Below are positions 7,244 to 12,795 of a stretch of DNA of 14,503 nt, in pieces (positions within the stretch are counted from its first letter, which is position 1; each line of letters opens with the position of its first letter). The notes beneath the pieces were generated by a model. The model was not told the DNA's origin. It did not search any database and saw only the letters and a list, made by a program, of their open reading frames with translations. The translations under genes and the position numbers were made by a program. Source of the DNA: Desulfonatronovibrio sp046496945 (lineage in GTDB: Bacteria; Desulfobacterota; Desulfovibrionia; Desulfovibrionales; Desulfonatronovibrionaceae); assembly GCA_046496945.1 (NCBI GenBank), contig JAWOGL010000038.1, forward strand, positions 1-14,503, given 5' to 3'.

Positions 7244-8158
7244 TTATTGATGCTGCTTGAGCCGTGCGTTGAGTATGGGCAGAACGCTTTTGGGAAGTTC
7301 AAAGCGAACTGTTTTTAAGGGGTCAACTACCTGACAGAAACGCAGGTCTCCGGCCATGCTCATGAGCATGGCCGCGTGATTTTTTGGGATATGAGCAAAT
7401 CTGTTCAGAAATGTAATCATGTTGTTCACAGCCCCTTTTGCGGCTTCATCTGATGTTTTGGCTGAACAGATAGTTGCCACTATCTCTTCTGTTTCTACAA
7501 ATGGAGTAGGGAGGCCCTGGAATGCGGGGTAAACAGATCCTTTGACGCGCACTTCTCCTGAAGTTTCAGCACCTGAAACGCCTATTTCTCCGTCACCCTG
7601 GGCGGTATGCAGGTCCCCGCATCCGAAAAGGGCTCCTTCCACCTCCACTTCAAAATAAATCCTGCAGCCGGCGGTAATAAGCTTGCAGTCCATGTTCCCG
7701 CCATGTTTTTCAGGTGTGCCGTTGGGAATTTCCCTGTTCCGGGGAGCTACGCCAATGACTCCGATCATGGGATTTACAGGGATTCTGGCCAACCCCTTGA
7801 AGTTCAGATAATTATCTTCGTGCTTTAATATGGCTGTTTCAGTTTTGGAAATCATTTCTCCGGGAAGGCCTTCACCTTTGGCCACTACAACTCTGGAATC
7901 AGGACCCGGCTTGATTTCAAGAATGTCAAAGCCGATAACATCTCCCGGGCGGGCGTCTTCAATAAATACCGGCCCTGTGGCCGGATTTACCTGTTCCCAG
8001 TCCAGGCGGTCCAGAATATCCTGTTCAGACCTGATCTGCCCGGAAAAGCAGTCCAGGGTTTTAAGGATGAATTCCTGGTTCTGTTTTACGCGAAGGGCTG
8101 GTTTGAGCTTTGGGGAGAAAGAGTAAAACACGTTGTGCGTATCAAGTTCTGGAAACAT
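7244..8158 (-). CDS. Acetamidase/formamidase family amidohydrolase
   Basis: This 304-residue cytoplasmic protein belongs to the FmdA/AmdA family, which hydrolyses formamide or acetamide to ammonia and the carboxylate. Recognisable family segments are NPATGPVFIEDARPGDVI, KHGGNMDCK, GCGDLHTAQGDGE with its likely metal-binding acids and histidine, and SMAGDLRFCQVVDP near the C-terminus. The length suits the shorter branch of the family (about 300 residues; FmdA of Methylophilus is near 400). An AGGA at 8165-8168 on the - strand, six bases before the ATG, supports this start. It follows dapL by 17 bases and is probably its operon partner. The true substrate is not certain, since many family members are uncharacterised. 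Confidence 0.9.
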   Translation of the reverse strand: MFPELDTHNVFYSFSPKLKPALRVKQNQEFILKTLDCFSGQIRSEQDILDRLDWEQVNPATGPVFIEDARPGDVIGFDILEIKPGPDSRVVVAKGEGLPGEMISKTETAILKHEDNYLNFKGLARIPVNPMIGVIGVAPRNREIPNGTPEKHGGNMDCKLITAGCRIYFEVEVEGALFGCGDLHTAQGDGEIGVSGAETSGEVRVKGSVYPAFQGLPTPFVETEEIVATICSAKTSDEAAKGAVNNMITFLNRFAHIPKNHAAMLMSMAGDLRFCQVVDPLKTVRFELPKSVLPILNARLKQHQ

Positions 8159-8176
8159 GGATTGTCCTGTTGCGTT

Positions 8177-9397
8177 TTACAAGGCTTCTTCAATTCTATG
8201 CATGGCCTTTTCCACATTTTCATTGGTATTAAAGGCGCTGATGCGGATGTAGCCCTTGCCCCCGAGTCCGAAGCCCTCACCTGGAGTACACACAACACCT
8301 GCTTTGCTCAGCAGATCGTCAAAAAAACTCCAGGAGTCTTTTTTTCCGTTGATCCAGATATAAGGGGAATTGATGCCTCCAGCGCATTCAAAGCCCAGCT
8401 TGGTCATGCGCTGCCTGATGACGGACGCGTTGGTCAGGTAATAATCAATATTTTCCCGGACCTGCTGCTGTCCTTTTTCACTGTATACAGCCAGAGCCGC
8501 CTTCTGAACAGGATAGGACACACCGTTGAATTTGGTGGAGTGTCTTCTGTTCCAGAGTCCGTGGACGGCGATTTTATTTCCCTGTCTGTCATAGGCCCGG
8601 CATTCTTTAGGAACAACAGTGAAAGCGCATCTGGTTCCGGTGAACCCGGCGGTTTTGGAAAAGCTGCGAAATTCTATGGCCACTTCAGCGGCTCCCTGGA
8701 TTTCGTAAATAGATCTGGGAAGTTCGGGGTCACGAATAAAAGCTTCGTACGCCGCGTCATAAAGAATCAGGGCTTTGTTCTCTCTGGCGTATTCGACCCA
8801 CCTGGCCAGTTCTCCTTTAGTTATGGTGGCTCCGGTAGGATTGTTGGGATAACACAGATAAATGAGATCTACCGGTGAGCCGGGGAGGTCGGGAATGAAA
8901 TTGTTTTCTTTTGTAGCGTCCAGATACACCAGACCCTGATATCTTCCGTTTTCAAAAGAGCCTGTTCGTCCGGCCATTACATTGGTGTCTACATATACAG
9001 GATAAACAGGATCCGGAACCGCTACTGCTGTGTCAGTGTCGAATAGTTCCTGGATATTTCCTGTGTCGCATTTGGCACCGTCGCTGATAAATATTTCATC
9101 GGCATCAATTTTTGCCCCTCTTGCCTGAAAGTCTGATTCGGCAATGGCCTCGCGCAGAAAAGCATAGCCCTGTTCCGGGCCATAGCCTTTAAATGTGCTG
9201 GATATGGCCATTTCGTCAACAGCTTCATGCATTGCTTTGACGCAGGCCAGGGGCAGGGGCAGGGTTACATCTCCGATTCCCAGTTTGATGATTTCCTTAT
9301 CTGGATTTTCCTTTTGAAATTTTTCGATCCTGCCGGCTATGTCCGCAAAAAGATATGATGATTTGAGTTTAAGAAAATTTTCATTGATGCTGATCAT
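8177..9397 (-). CDS. dapL: LL-diaminopimelate aminotransferase
   Basis: This 406-residue PLP enzyme converts tetrahydrodipicolinate directly to LL-diaminopimelate, a shortcut in lysine and peptidoglycan precursor synthesis that avoids the succinylase and acetylase steps. It is a class I/II fold-type I aminotransferase. The N-terminal LKSSYLFADIAGRI and KLGIGDVTLPLP are typical of DapL, as are CYPNNPTGA, D214 in LYDAAYEAF, the PLP lysine K248 in FRSFSKTAGFTGTR, and R385 in YIRISAF. The length agrees with the usual 405-411 residues if translation starts at 9397, where an AGGAG (9404-9408) sits seven bases upstream. An in-frame ATG at 9430 would add 11 residues and lacks such a site. A - strand promoter is proposed at 9429-9455. 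Confidence 0.96.
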   Translation of the reverse strand: MISINENFLKLKSSYLFADIAGRIEKFQKENPDKEIIKLGIGDVTLPLPLACVKAMHEAVDEMAISSTFKGYGPEQGYAFLREAIAESDFQARGAKIDADEIFISDGAKCDTGNIQELFDTDTAVAVPDPVYPVYVDTNVMAGRTGSFENGRYQGLVYLDATKENNFIPDLPGSPVDLIYLCYPNNPTGATITKGELARWVEYARENKALILYDAAYEAFIRDPELPRSIYEIQGAAEVAIEFRSFSKTAGFTGTRCAFTVVPKECRAYDRQGNKIAVHGLWNRRHSTKFNGVSYPVQKAALAVYSEKGQQQVRENIDYYLTNASVIRQRMTKLGFECAGGINSPYIWINGKKDSWSFFDDLLSKAGVVCTPGEGFGLGGKGYIRISAFNTNENVEKAMHRIEEAL

Positions 9398-9403
9398 AAG
9401 TGT

Positions 9404-9408
9404 CTCCT
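9404..9408 (-). promoter_or_regulatory. Shine-Dalgarno AGGAG deciding the dapL start
   Basis: AGGAG on the - strand lies six bases from the ATG at 9397-9395. It argues for this start over the upstream in-frame ATGs at 9424 and 9430. Confidence 0.75.
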
Positions 9409-9428
9409 GATGTTTATTTATCATATTC

Positions 9429-9455
9429 ATTAAAATATGGAGCCTGTGGTGTCAA
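9429..9455 (-). promoter_or_regulatory. Candidate dapL promoter
   Basis: On the - strand a perfect TTGACA (9450-9455) is followed after 15 bases by TTTAAT (9429-9434), five of six matches to the -10 consensus. The spacing is short of the ideal 17, so the -10 assignment is tentative. Confidence 0.4.
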
Positions 9456-9480
9456 ATTGGCCTGTCAGCCAGGTAAGGCT

Positions 9481-9509
9481 TTGACAAGGAGGGGGTGAAA
9501 GAATAATAA
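9481..9509 (+). promoter_or_regulatory. Candidate promoter for the EamA permease
   Basis: A perfect TTGACA (9481-9486) and an AT-rich TAATAA (9504-9509) are separated by 17 bases. The -10 box is only a partial match. It would give a leader of roughly 140 bases before the ATG at 9655. Confidence 0.35.
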
Positions 9510-9654
9510 GCCCGTTTTTATGCCTGCGGGTTACATGCTGAATCCAGGAAGCTGGCAGCAGCCTTTTTGCAGAAAAAAGATTTTGCGGATTCAGAGTAAA
9601 TATTTTCTTTCCAGTGAACTAAGCCGGCAACAAAACAACTGAGACAATACCTTA

Positions 9655-10551
9655 ATGAAAAACGTTATTCCAGGCACTTTCAAGGCTGATGCGCTTCTTC
9701 TTCTCACCGCCCTTATCTGGGGATCGGCATTTGTTGCTCAGAGGGCTGGAATGGATCATATGGGTCCTTTTATTTATAATGGAATCAGGTTCGGCCTGGG
9801 AGCCGTTACTTTGATTCCCCTTATATGGTACAGGCATAAAAAAAATATCACAGACCTGTCTTTTCAGGAGAGCAGTCCGGGCTATTTCTTTAAAGCCGGT
9901 CTTATTACAGGTGTTCTTTTGTTTCTGGGCAGCAGTCTTCAACAGGTAGGCATTGTTTATACTACCGCGGGAAAGGCCGGTTTTATTACTGGTCTTTATG
10001 TGGTGATTGTTCCTGTTCTGGGGCTTGTCTGGAAGCAGCGTCCCGGTGCCGGGGTCTGGATTGGAGCTGTTCTGGCTGTGGCCGGATTGTACCTGCTGAC
10101 CATTTCAGATGATTTGCGCATTGAGTTGGGGGATTTTCTGGTTTTTTTGTGCGCGGTTGCTTTTGCCCTGCATGTTCTGGCTATCGGCTGGCTGGTAGCC
10201 CGGGTGGATTGCGTAAAACTGGCGGCGGCTCAGTTTGCGGTTACTTCAGTGCTGAGCCTTGTCGTGGCCTTTGTGTTTGAGGAGGTACTTCCAAGCGCGC
10301 TCATTGACGGGATTATCCCCATACTTTACGGAGGCATCATGTCTGCCGGGATAGCCTATACATTACAGATTGTGGCTCAACGCCAGGCTCCTCCGGCCCA
10401 CGCAGCCATTATTCTCAGTCTGGAGTCGGTCTTCGCGGTTCTGGCGGGCTGGATTATCCTGAACGAAATACTGGGAGGCCGGGAAATTGCAGGCTGCCTG
10501 CTGATGTTGACGGGTATGCTCTGCGCTCAGCTTTATCCTCTGAAAAAATAA
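9655..10551 (+). CDS. DMT/EamA family permease
   Basis: This 298-residue integral membrane protein has about ten hydrophobic helices in two EamA repeats (about 10-150 and 158-295). The first repeat starts LLLLTALIWGSAFVAQRAGMDHMGPF and continues with NGIRFGLGA, typical of the drug/metabolite transporter superfamily. The second repeat has the closing pattern PPAHAAIILSLESVFAVLAGWIILNE, where conserved proline and glutamate recur in the family. Such proteins export or import amino acids, nucleosides or other metabolites; the substrate cannot be predicted. The ribosome binding site is weak. It diverges from dapL and stands 77 bases ahead of the selenoprotein gene, which has its own likely promoter. 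Confidence 0.9.
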   Translation: MKNVIPGTFKADALLLLTALIWGSAFVAQRAGMDHMGPFIYNGIRFGLGAVTLIPLIWYRHKKNITDLSFQESSPGYFFKAGLITGVLLFLGSSLQQVGIVYTTAGKAGFITGLYVVIVPVLGLVWKQRPGAGVWIGAVLAVAGLYLLTISDDLRIELGDFLVFLCAVAFALHVLAIGWLVARVDCVKLAAAQFAVTSVLSLVVAFVFEEVLPSALIDGIIPILYGGIMSAGIAYTLQIVAQRQAPPAHAAIILSLESVFAVLAGWIILNEILGGREIAGCLLMLTGMLCAQLYPLKK

Positions 10552-10563
10552 GTTTAGAGTACC

Positions 10564-10596
10564 AAGGTTGACAAACCTTAAAAGGCAATTTAGTAA
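10564..10596 (+). promoter_or_regulatory. Promoter of the selenoprotein gene, -35 inside a palindrome
   Basis: TTGACA (10568-10573) is a perfect -35 box, and TAGTAA (10591-10596) stands 17 bases downstream as a weak -10. The -35 lies inside the hairpin AAGGTT-GACA-AACCTT (10564-10579), a 6-pair perfect stem that could be a repressor operator or the end of the permease transcript. Confidence 0.45.
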
Positions 10597-10611
10597 TTGT
10601 TTCTTTCAAAT

Positions 10612-10619
10612 AAGGAGGT
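10612..10619 (+). promoter_or_regulatory. Strong Shine-Dalgarno of the selenoprotein
   Basis: AAGGAGGT, a full-length match to the anti-Shine-Dalgarno, stands nine bases before the ATG at 10629. It shows that a real gene begins here although an apparent stop follows after 31 codons. Confidence 0.85.
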
Positions 10620-10628
10620 TTTATATTA

Positions 10629-10928
10629 ATGTTTGAATTAACTGATCCTGCCAAGACTCAATTGGATAAGTATTTTGAAACCCAGGAAAAATCACCTATC
10701 AGGGTGTACCTGGCAGCCGGCTGAGGCGGGCCGAGACTGGCCCTTGCTCTGGATGAGCAAAAAGATAACGATAATGCCTTTGATGTAAAAGGTTTTCAGT
10801 TTCTGGTGGATAAAAGCCTGCTGGATACAGTAGCCCCCATCGAAGTTGATTTAACAGAAGCCGGGTTTGTAATTAATTCCAGCCTGCAGGTTGATCCCAG
10901 TGGTTGTTCATCCTGTTCTTCCTGCTAA
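10629..10928 (+). CDS. HesB-like (IscA family) selenoprotein, Sec at UGA codon 32
   Basis: If the UGA at 10722-10724 is read as selenocysteine, a 99-residue protein runs from the ATG to TAA. It begins MFELTDPAKTQLDKYF, reaches SPIRVYLAAG-Sec-GGPRLALALDE, then FLVDKSLL and VDLTEAGFVI, and ends GCSSCSSC. This is the layout of small HesB/IscA-like A-type proteins, which bind iron or Fe-S clusters. Sec32 sits where those proteins have the first cluster-ligand cysteine, and C93, C96 and C99 stand for the C-terminal ligands. HesB-like selenoproteins are known from surveys of bacterial selenoproteomes. The frame continues with family-like sequence after the UGA, and a SECIS-like hairpin lies downstream at 10744-10760. 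Strong terminators follow. The alternative is a nonsense mutation or sequencing error, which the hairpin and intact frame argue against. The precise function of the family is unknown. Confidence 0.9.
10744..10760 (+). promoter_or_regulatory. Bacterial SECIS-like hairpin
   Basis: TTGCTC (10744-10749) pairs perfectly with GAGCAA (10755-10760) around the loop TGGAT. The loop starts 25 bases after the UGA, inside the 16-37 base range given for bacterial SECIS elements, and has a G within its first two bases as the consensus requires. A second stem, GGGCC/GGCCC (10728-10743), stands just before it. The hairpin is within the coding sequence, as bacterial SECIS elements are. Confidence 0.75.
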
Positions 10929-11008
10929 TGTAGGCATTTTAATCAAATTGTCTGTCTTTAGCATGTAATTTAATCTGAATTAATCCGGCTTTATAGTCGA
11001 GAATTCTT

Positions 11009-11040
11009 AAACGGCCATGTTCCGGAACGTGGCCGTTTTT
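11009..11040 (+). terminator. Strong intrinsic terminator
   Basis: The arms AAACGGCCATGTTCC (11009-11023) and GGAACGTGGCCGTTT (11024-11038) are complementary along their length with a single G-T pair. The sequence folds into a long GC-rich hairpin with its T-run at 11036-11040. It ends the selenoprotein transcript. Confidence 0.92.
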
Positions 11041-11094
11041 CTTAATTCAAATGCCCGGTAATACGGGATAAATTTACTATAATGATAATTTTTC

Positions 11095-11114
11095 CGGCCT
11101 GAGGCCGTTTTTTT
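11095..11114 (+). terminator. Second intrinsic terminator
   Basis: CGGCC (11095-11099) and GGCCG (11103-11107) enclose the loop TGA and are followed by seven T residues. It stands about 55 bases behind the first terminator with no gene between them, so it is probably a backup or serves an unseen short RNA. Confidence 0.8.
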
Positions 11115-11156
11115 GTTTTCAGTCCATTCCCCGCCCTTGTTTCCTGATGGAAAAAA

Positions 11157-11186
11157 TTGATATTTTTCATGTCAAATAAATATAGA
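11157..11186 (+). promoter_or_regulatory. Candidate promoter of the PxxKW gene
   Basis: TTGATA (11157-11162) and TATAGA (11181-11186) are separated by 18 bases. Each differs from the sigma-70 consensus at one or two positions. The site lies between the double terminator and the gene, where an independent promoter is needed. Confidence 0.5.
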
Positions 11187-11212
11187 CTATTATTAAGTTA
11201 AGAGGTGTTCTT

Positions 11213-11503
11213 ATGAAATGCGTTACAATTAAAAAAGGCGTTGACTGTGCCCTGATGTCTTCAGACGGCTGCACTTATGTTGGAGGGCAGTGTTATCCTG
11301 TAGTAGAGAAGTGTGAAGGTTGTGATCGAACTACTGAATTTGAAGGCAAGGTTTACTGCAACAGCTATCCTGATCCTGCGGCCAAATGGGAGCATGGAGC
11401 CTGCAACTTTGCTACCCACATCAAGGCTACTGTGGACAAATCCGGACAGGTAAAGATTAATCCGCTCAAGGCTTCCAAGCGTGCAGCCCGGGGACGCCGT
11501 TAA
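11213..11503 (+). CDS. Small cysteine-rich protein, PxxKW family
   Basis: This 96-residue soluble protein has eight cysteines (3, 12, 20, 27, 34, 37, 49, 64), including CEGC at 34-37, and the motif PAAKW at 55-59 followed by EHGACNFATH. I recognise this as the PxxKW cysteine-rich family seen in delta-proteobacteria, whose function is unknown. The cysteine spacing suggests metal or Fe-S binding, but no ligand can be assigned. The C-terminus is basic (ASKRAARGRR), which might contact nucleic acid. GAGGT at 11202-11206, six bases upstream, supports the start. It has its own promoter and sits 59 bases before the peptidase gene. Confidence 0.85.
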   Translation: MKCVTIKKGVDCALMSSDGCTYVGGQCYPVVEKCEGCDRTTEFEGKVYCNSYPDPAAKWEHGACNFATHIKATVDKSGQVKINPLKASKRAARGRR

Positions 11504-11505
11504 TA

Positions 11506-11539
11506 TAGTTTTCATCCGTAAAGAAGATCTTTGGGGATG
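11506..11539 (+). repeat. Post-stop palindromic element, copy B
   Basis: TAGTTTTCATCCGTAAAG (11506-11523) matches copy A at 7018-7035 in 17 of 18 bases. It opens an equivalent stem-loop, CATCC-GT-AAAG, 5-base loop, CTTT-GG-GGATG (11513-11539). It begins two bases after the stop of the PxxKW gene. Confidence 0.5.
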
Positions 11540-11544
11540 GGAAT

Positions 11545-11560
11545 TTATCCTTCAGGATAA
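11545..11560 (+). promoter_or_regulatory. Hairpin covering the peptidase ribosome binding site
   Basis: TTATCC (11545-11550) pairs with GGATAA (11555-11560) around TTCA. The likely Shine-Dalgarno AGGA (11554-11557) of the gene starting at 11563 is inside the loop and right arm, so folding would reduce ribosome access. Confidence 0.45.
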
Positions 11561-11562
11561 TT

Positions 11563-12786
11563 ATGAGTAAGATATCCGAATATCTGGAAAAACAAAGGGA
11601 CAGGGTTGTCAGGCTTCAGGAGAAACTTGTGGCCCTGCCAGCACTTGGTCCTGACAACCAGGGGTCAGGAGAAAAGAAAAAAGCTGATTTTCTTGTTTCC
11701 TTTCTTCAGGATTGCGGTTTTGAAGAAATCGTCACTGTCAATTCTCCTGATTCCAGGGTTGAAGACGGCTACCGGCCTAATATAATTGCCAGGATTCCCG
11801 GAAAAGACACTTCCAGAACTTTATGGATTATTTCCCATATGGACATTGTGCCTGCCGGTGATTTGAGCCTGTGGCACAGCGATCCCTTCAAAGTCAGGGT
11901 GGAAGACGATCTCATGTATGGAAGGGGAGTTGAGGATAACCATCAGGGCATTGTATCCTCTGTTCTCACTGCCTGTGCTTTTCTGGAAACCGGTATCAAG
12001 CCGGATATCAATCTGGGGATAATCCTGGTTTCGGATGAAGAAACCGGCAATAAGCATGGTTTACCTTTTGTTCTGGAGCAGCAGAAGGATCTTCTGGGCA
12101 AGGATGACCTTTATCTGGTTCCTGATTTTGGGACACCTGACGCCAAACTTGTGGAAGTGGCTGAAAAAAGCATGCTCTGGATAAAAATATCCGTAACGGG
12201 CAAACAATGTCATGCTTCGCGTCCGGACAAAGGGATCAATACCCTGATGGCTTCTTCCGCCTTTATCCTCAGAACTAAAGAACTGAATAACCATTTTCCG
12301 GATGAAAGTGAATTGTTCAGTCCGCCTGAATCTACTTTCTGCCCGACCAAAAAAGAAGCTAATGTCCCCAATATTAATACTATACCAGGTCTGGATGTAT
12401 TTTATATAGACTGCCGGGTACTGCCCAATTATAAACTCGACCGGGTCATGGATAAAGTAAAGCACATTGCTTCGGAAATTGAGTCAGAATACCAGGTTGC
12501 AATTAAGTGTGAAACAGTGCTCAGAGAACAGTCTGCACCCTTTACTGATCCCTCCAGCGAAATAGTTACCAGTCTGACTCGGGCTATAAAAAAGATTTAC
12601 AAGGTTGAGGCTGTTCCTCAGGGAATAGGGGGAGGAACAGTTGCCTCCTTTCTCCGCCACCAAGGATATAACGCAGTGGTATGGGCGACGTTGAACGGCA
12701 GCGCGCATCAACCCAATGAATATTCCAGCATCAGCAACACCATTAATGACGCCAGAGTGATGGCATATCTTGCCAGTCCCTGGTAA
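11563..12786 (+). CDS. M20 family zinc metallopeptidase/deacylase
   Basis: This 407-residue cytoplasmic protein belongs to the M20 (ArgE/DapE/ACY1/CPG2) family of two-zinc amidohydrolases. Visible metal and catalytic residues are H92 and D94 in SHMDIVPAGD, D125 in YGRGVEDNHQG, the acid pair E159-E160 in VSDEETG, D188 in VPDFG, H217 in QCHASRPDKG within the dimerisation domain, and H382 in GSAHQPNE. All usual positions are filled, so it should be active. Family substrates include dipeptides, N-acyl amino acids and succinyl-diaminopimelate. Since dapL is present, a DapE role in lysine synthesis is not needed, and a dipeptidase or acyl-amino-acid hydrolase is more likely. mnmG starts nine bases after its stop, so the two probably share a transcript. 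Confidence 0.92.
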   Translation: MSKISEYLEKQRDRVVRLQEKLVALPALGPDNQGSGEKKKADFLVSFLQDCGFEEIVTVNSPDSRVEDGYRPNIIARIPGKDTSRTLWIISHMDIVPAGDLSLWHSDPFKVRVEDDLMYGRGVEDNHQGIVSSVLTACAFLETGIKPDINLGIILVSDEETGNKHGLPFVLEQQKDLLGKDDLYLVPDFGTPDAKLVEVAEKSMLWIKISVTGKQCHASRPDKGINTLMASSAFILRTKELNNHFPDESELFSPPESTFCPTKKEANVPNINTIPGLDVFYIDCRVLPNYKLDRVMDKVKHIASEIESEYQVAIKCETVLREQSAPFTDPSSEIVTSLTRAIKKIYKVEAVPQGIGGGTVASFLRHQGYNAVVWATLNGSAHQPNEYSSISNTINDARVMAYLASPW

Positions 12787-12795
12787 TATGCCTTA

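Noticed and set aside
9427..9612. - strand stop-free stretch of about 62 codons upstream of dapL
   Set aside because: No start codon in a good context, no motif, and it overlaps the likely divergent promoters.
10722..10724. TGA as a true stop or a sequencing error
   Set aside because: The frame after it keeps the family pattern to a matching C-terminus, and a SECIS-like hairpin lies at the right distance. Selenocysteine is the simpler reading.
11563..12786. DapE assignment for the M20 enzyme
   Set aside because: DapL makes succinyl-diaminopimelate desuccinylation unnecessary, and M20 sequence alone does not separate DapE from dipeptidases and acylases.
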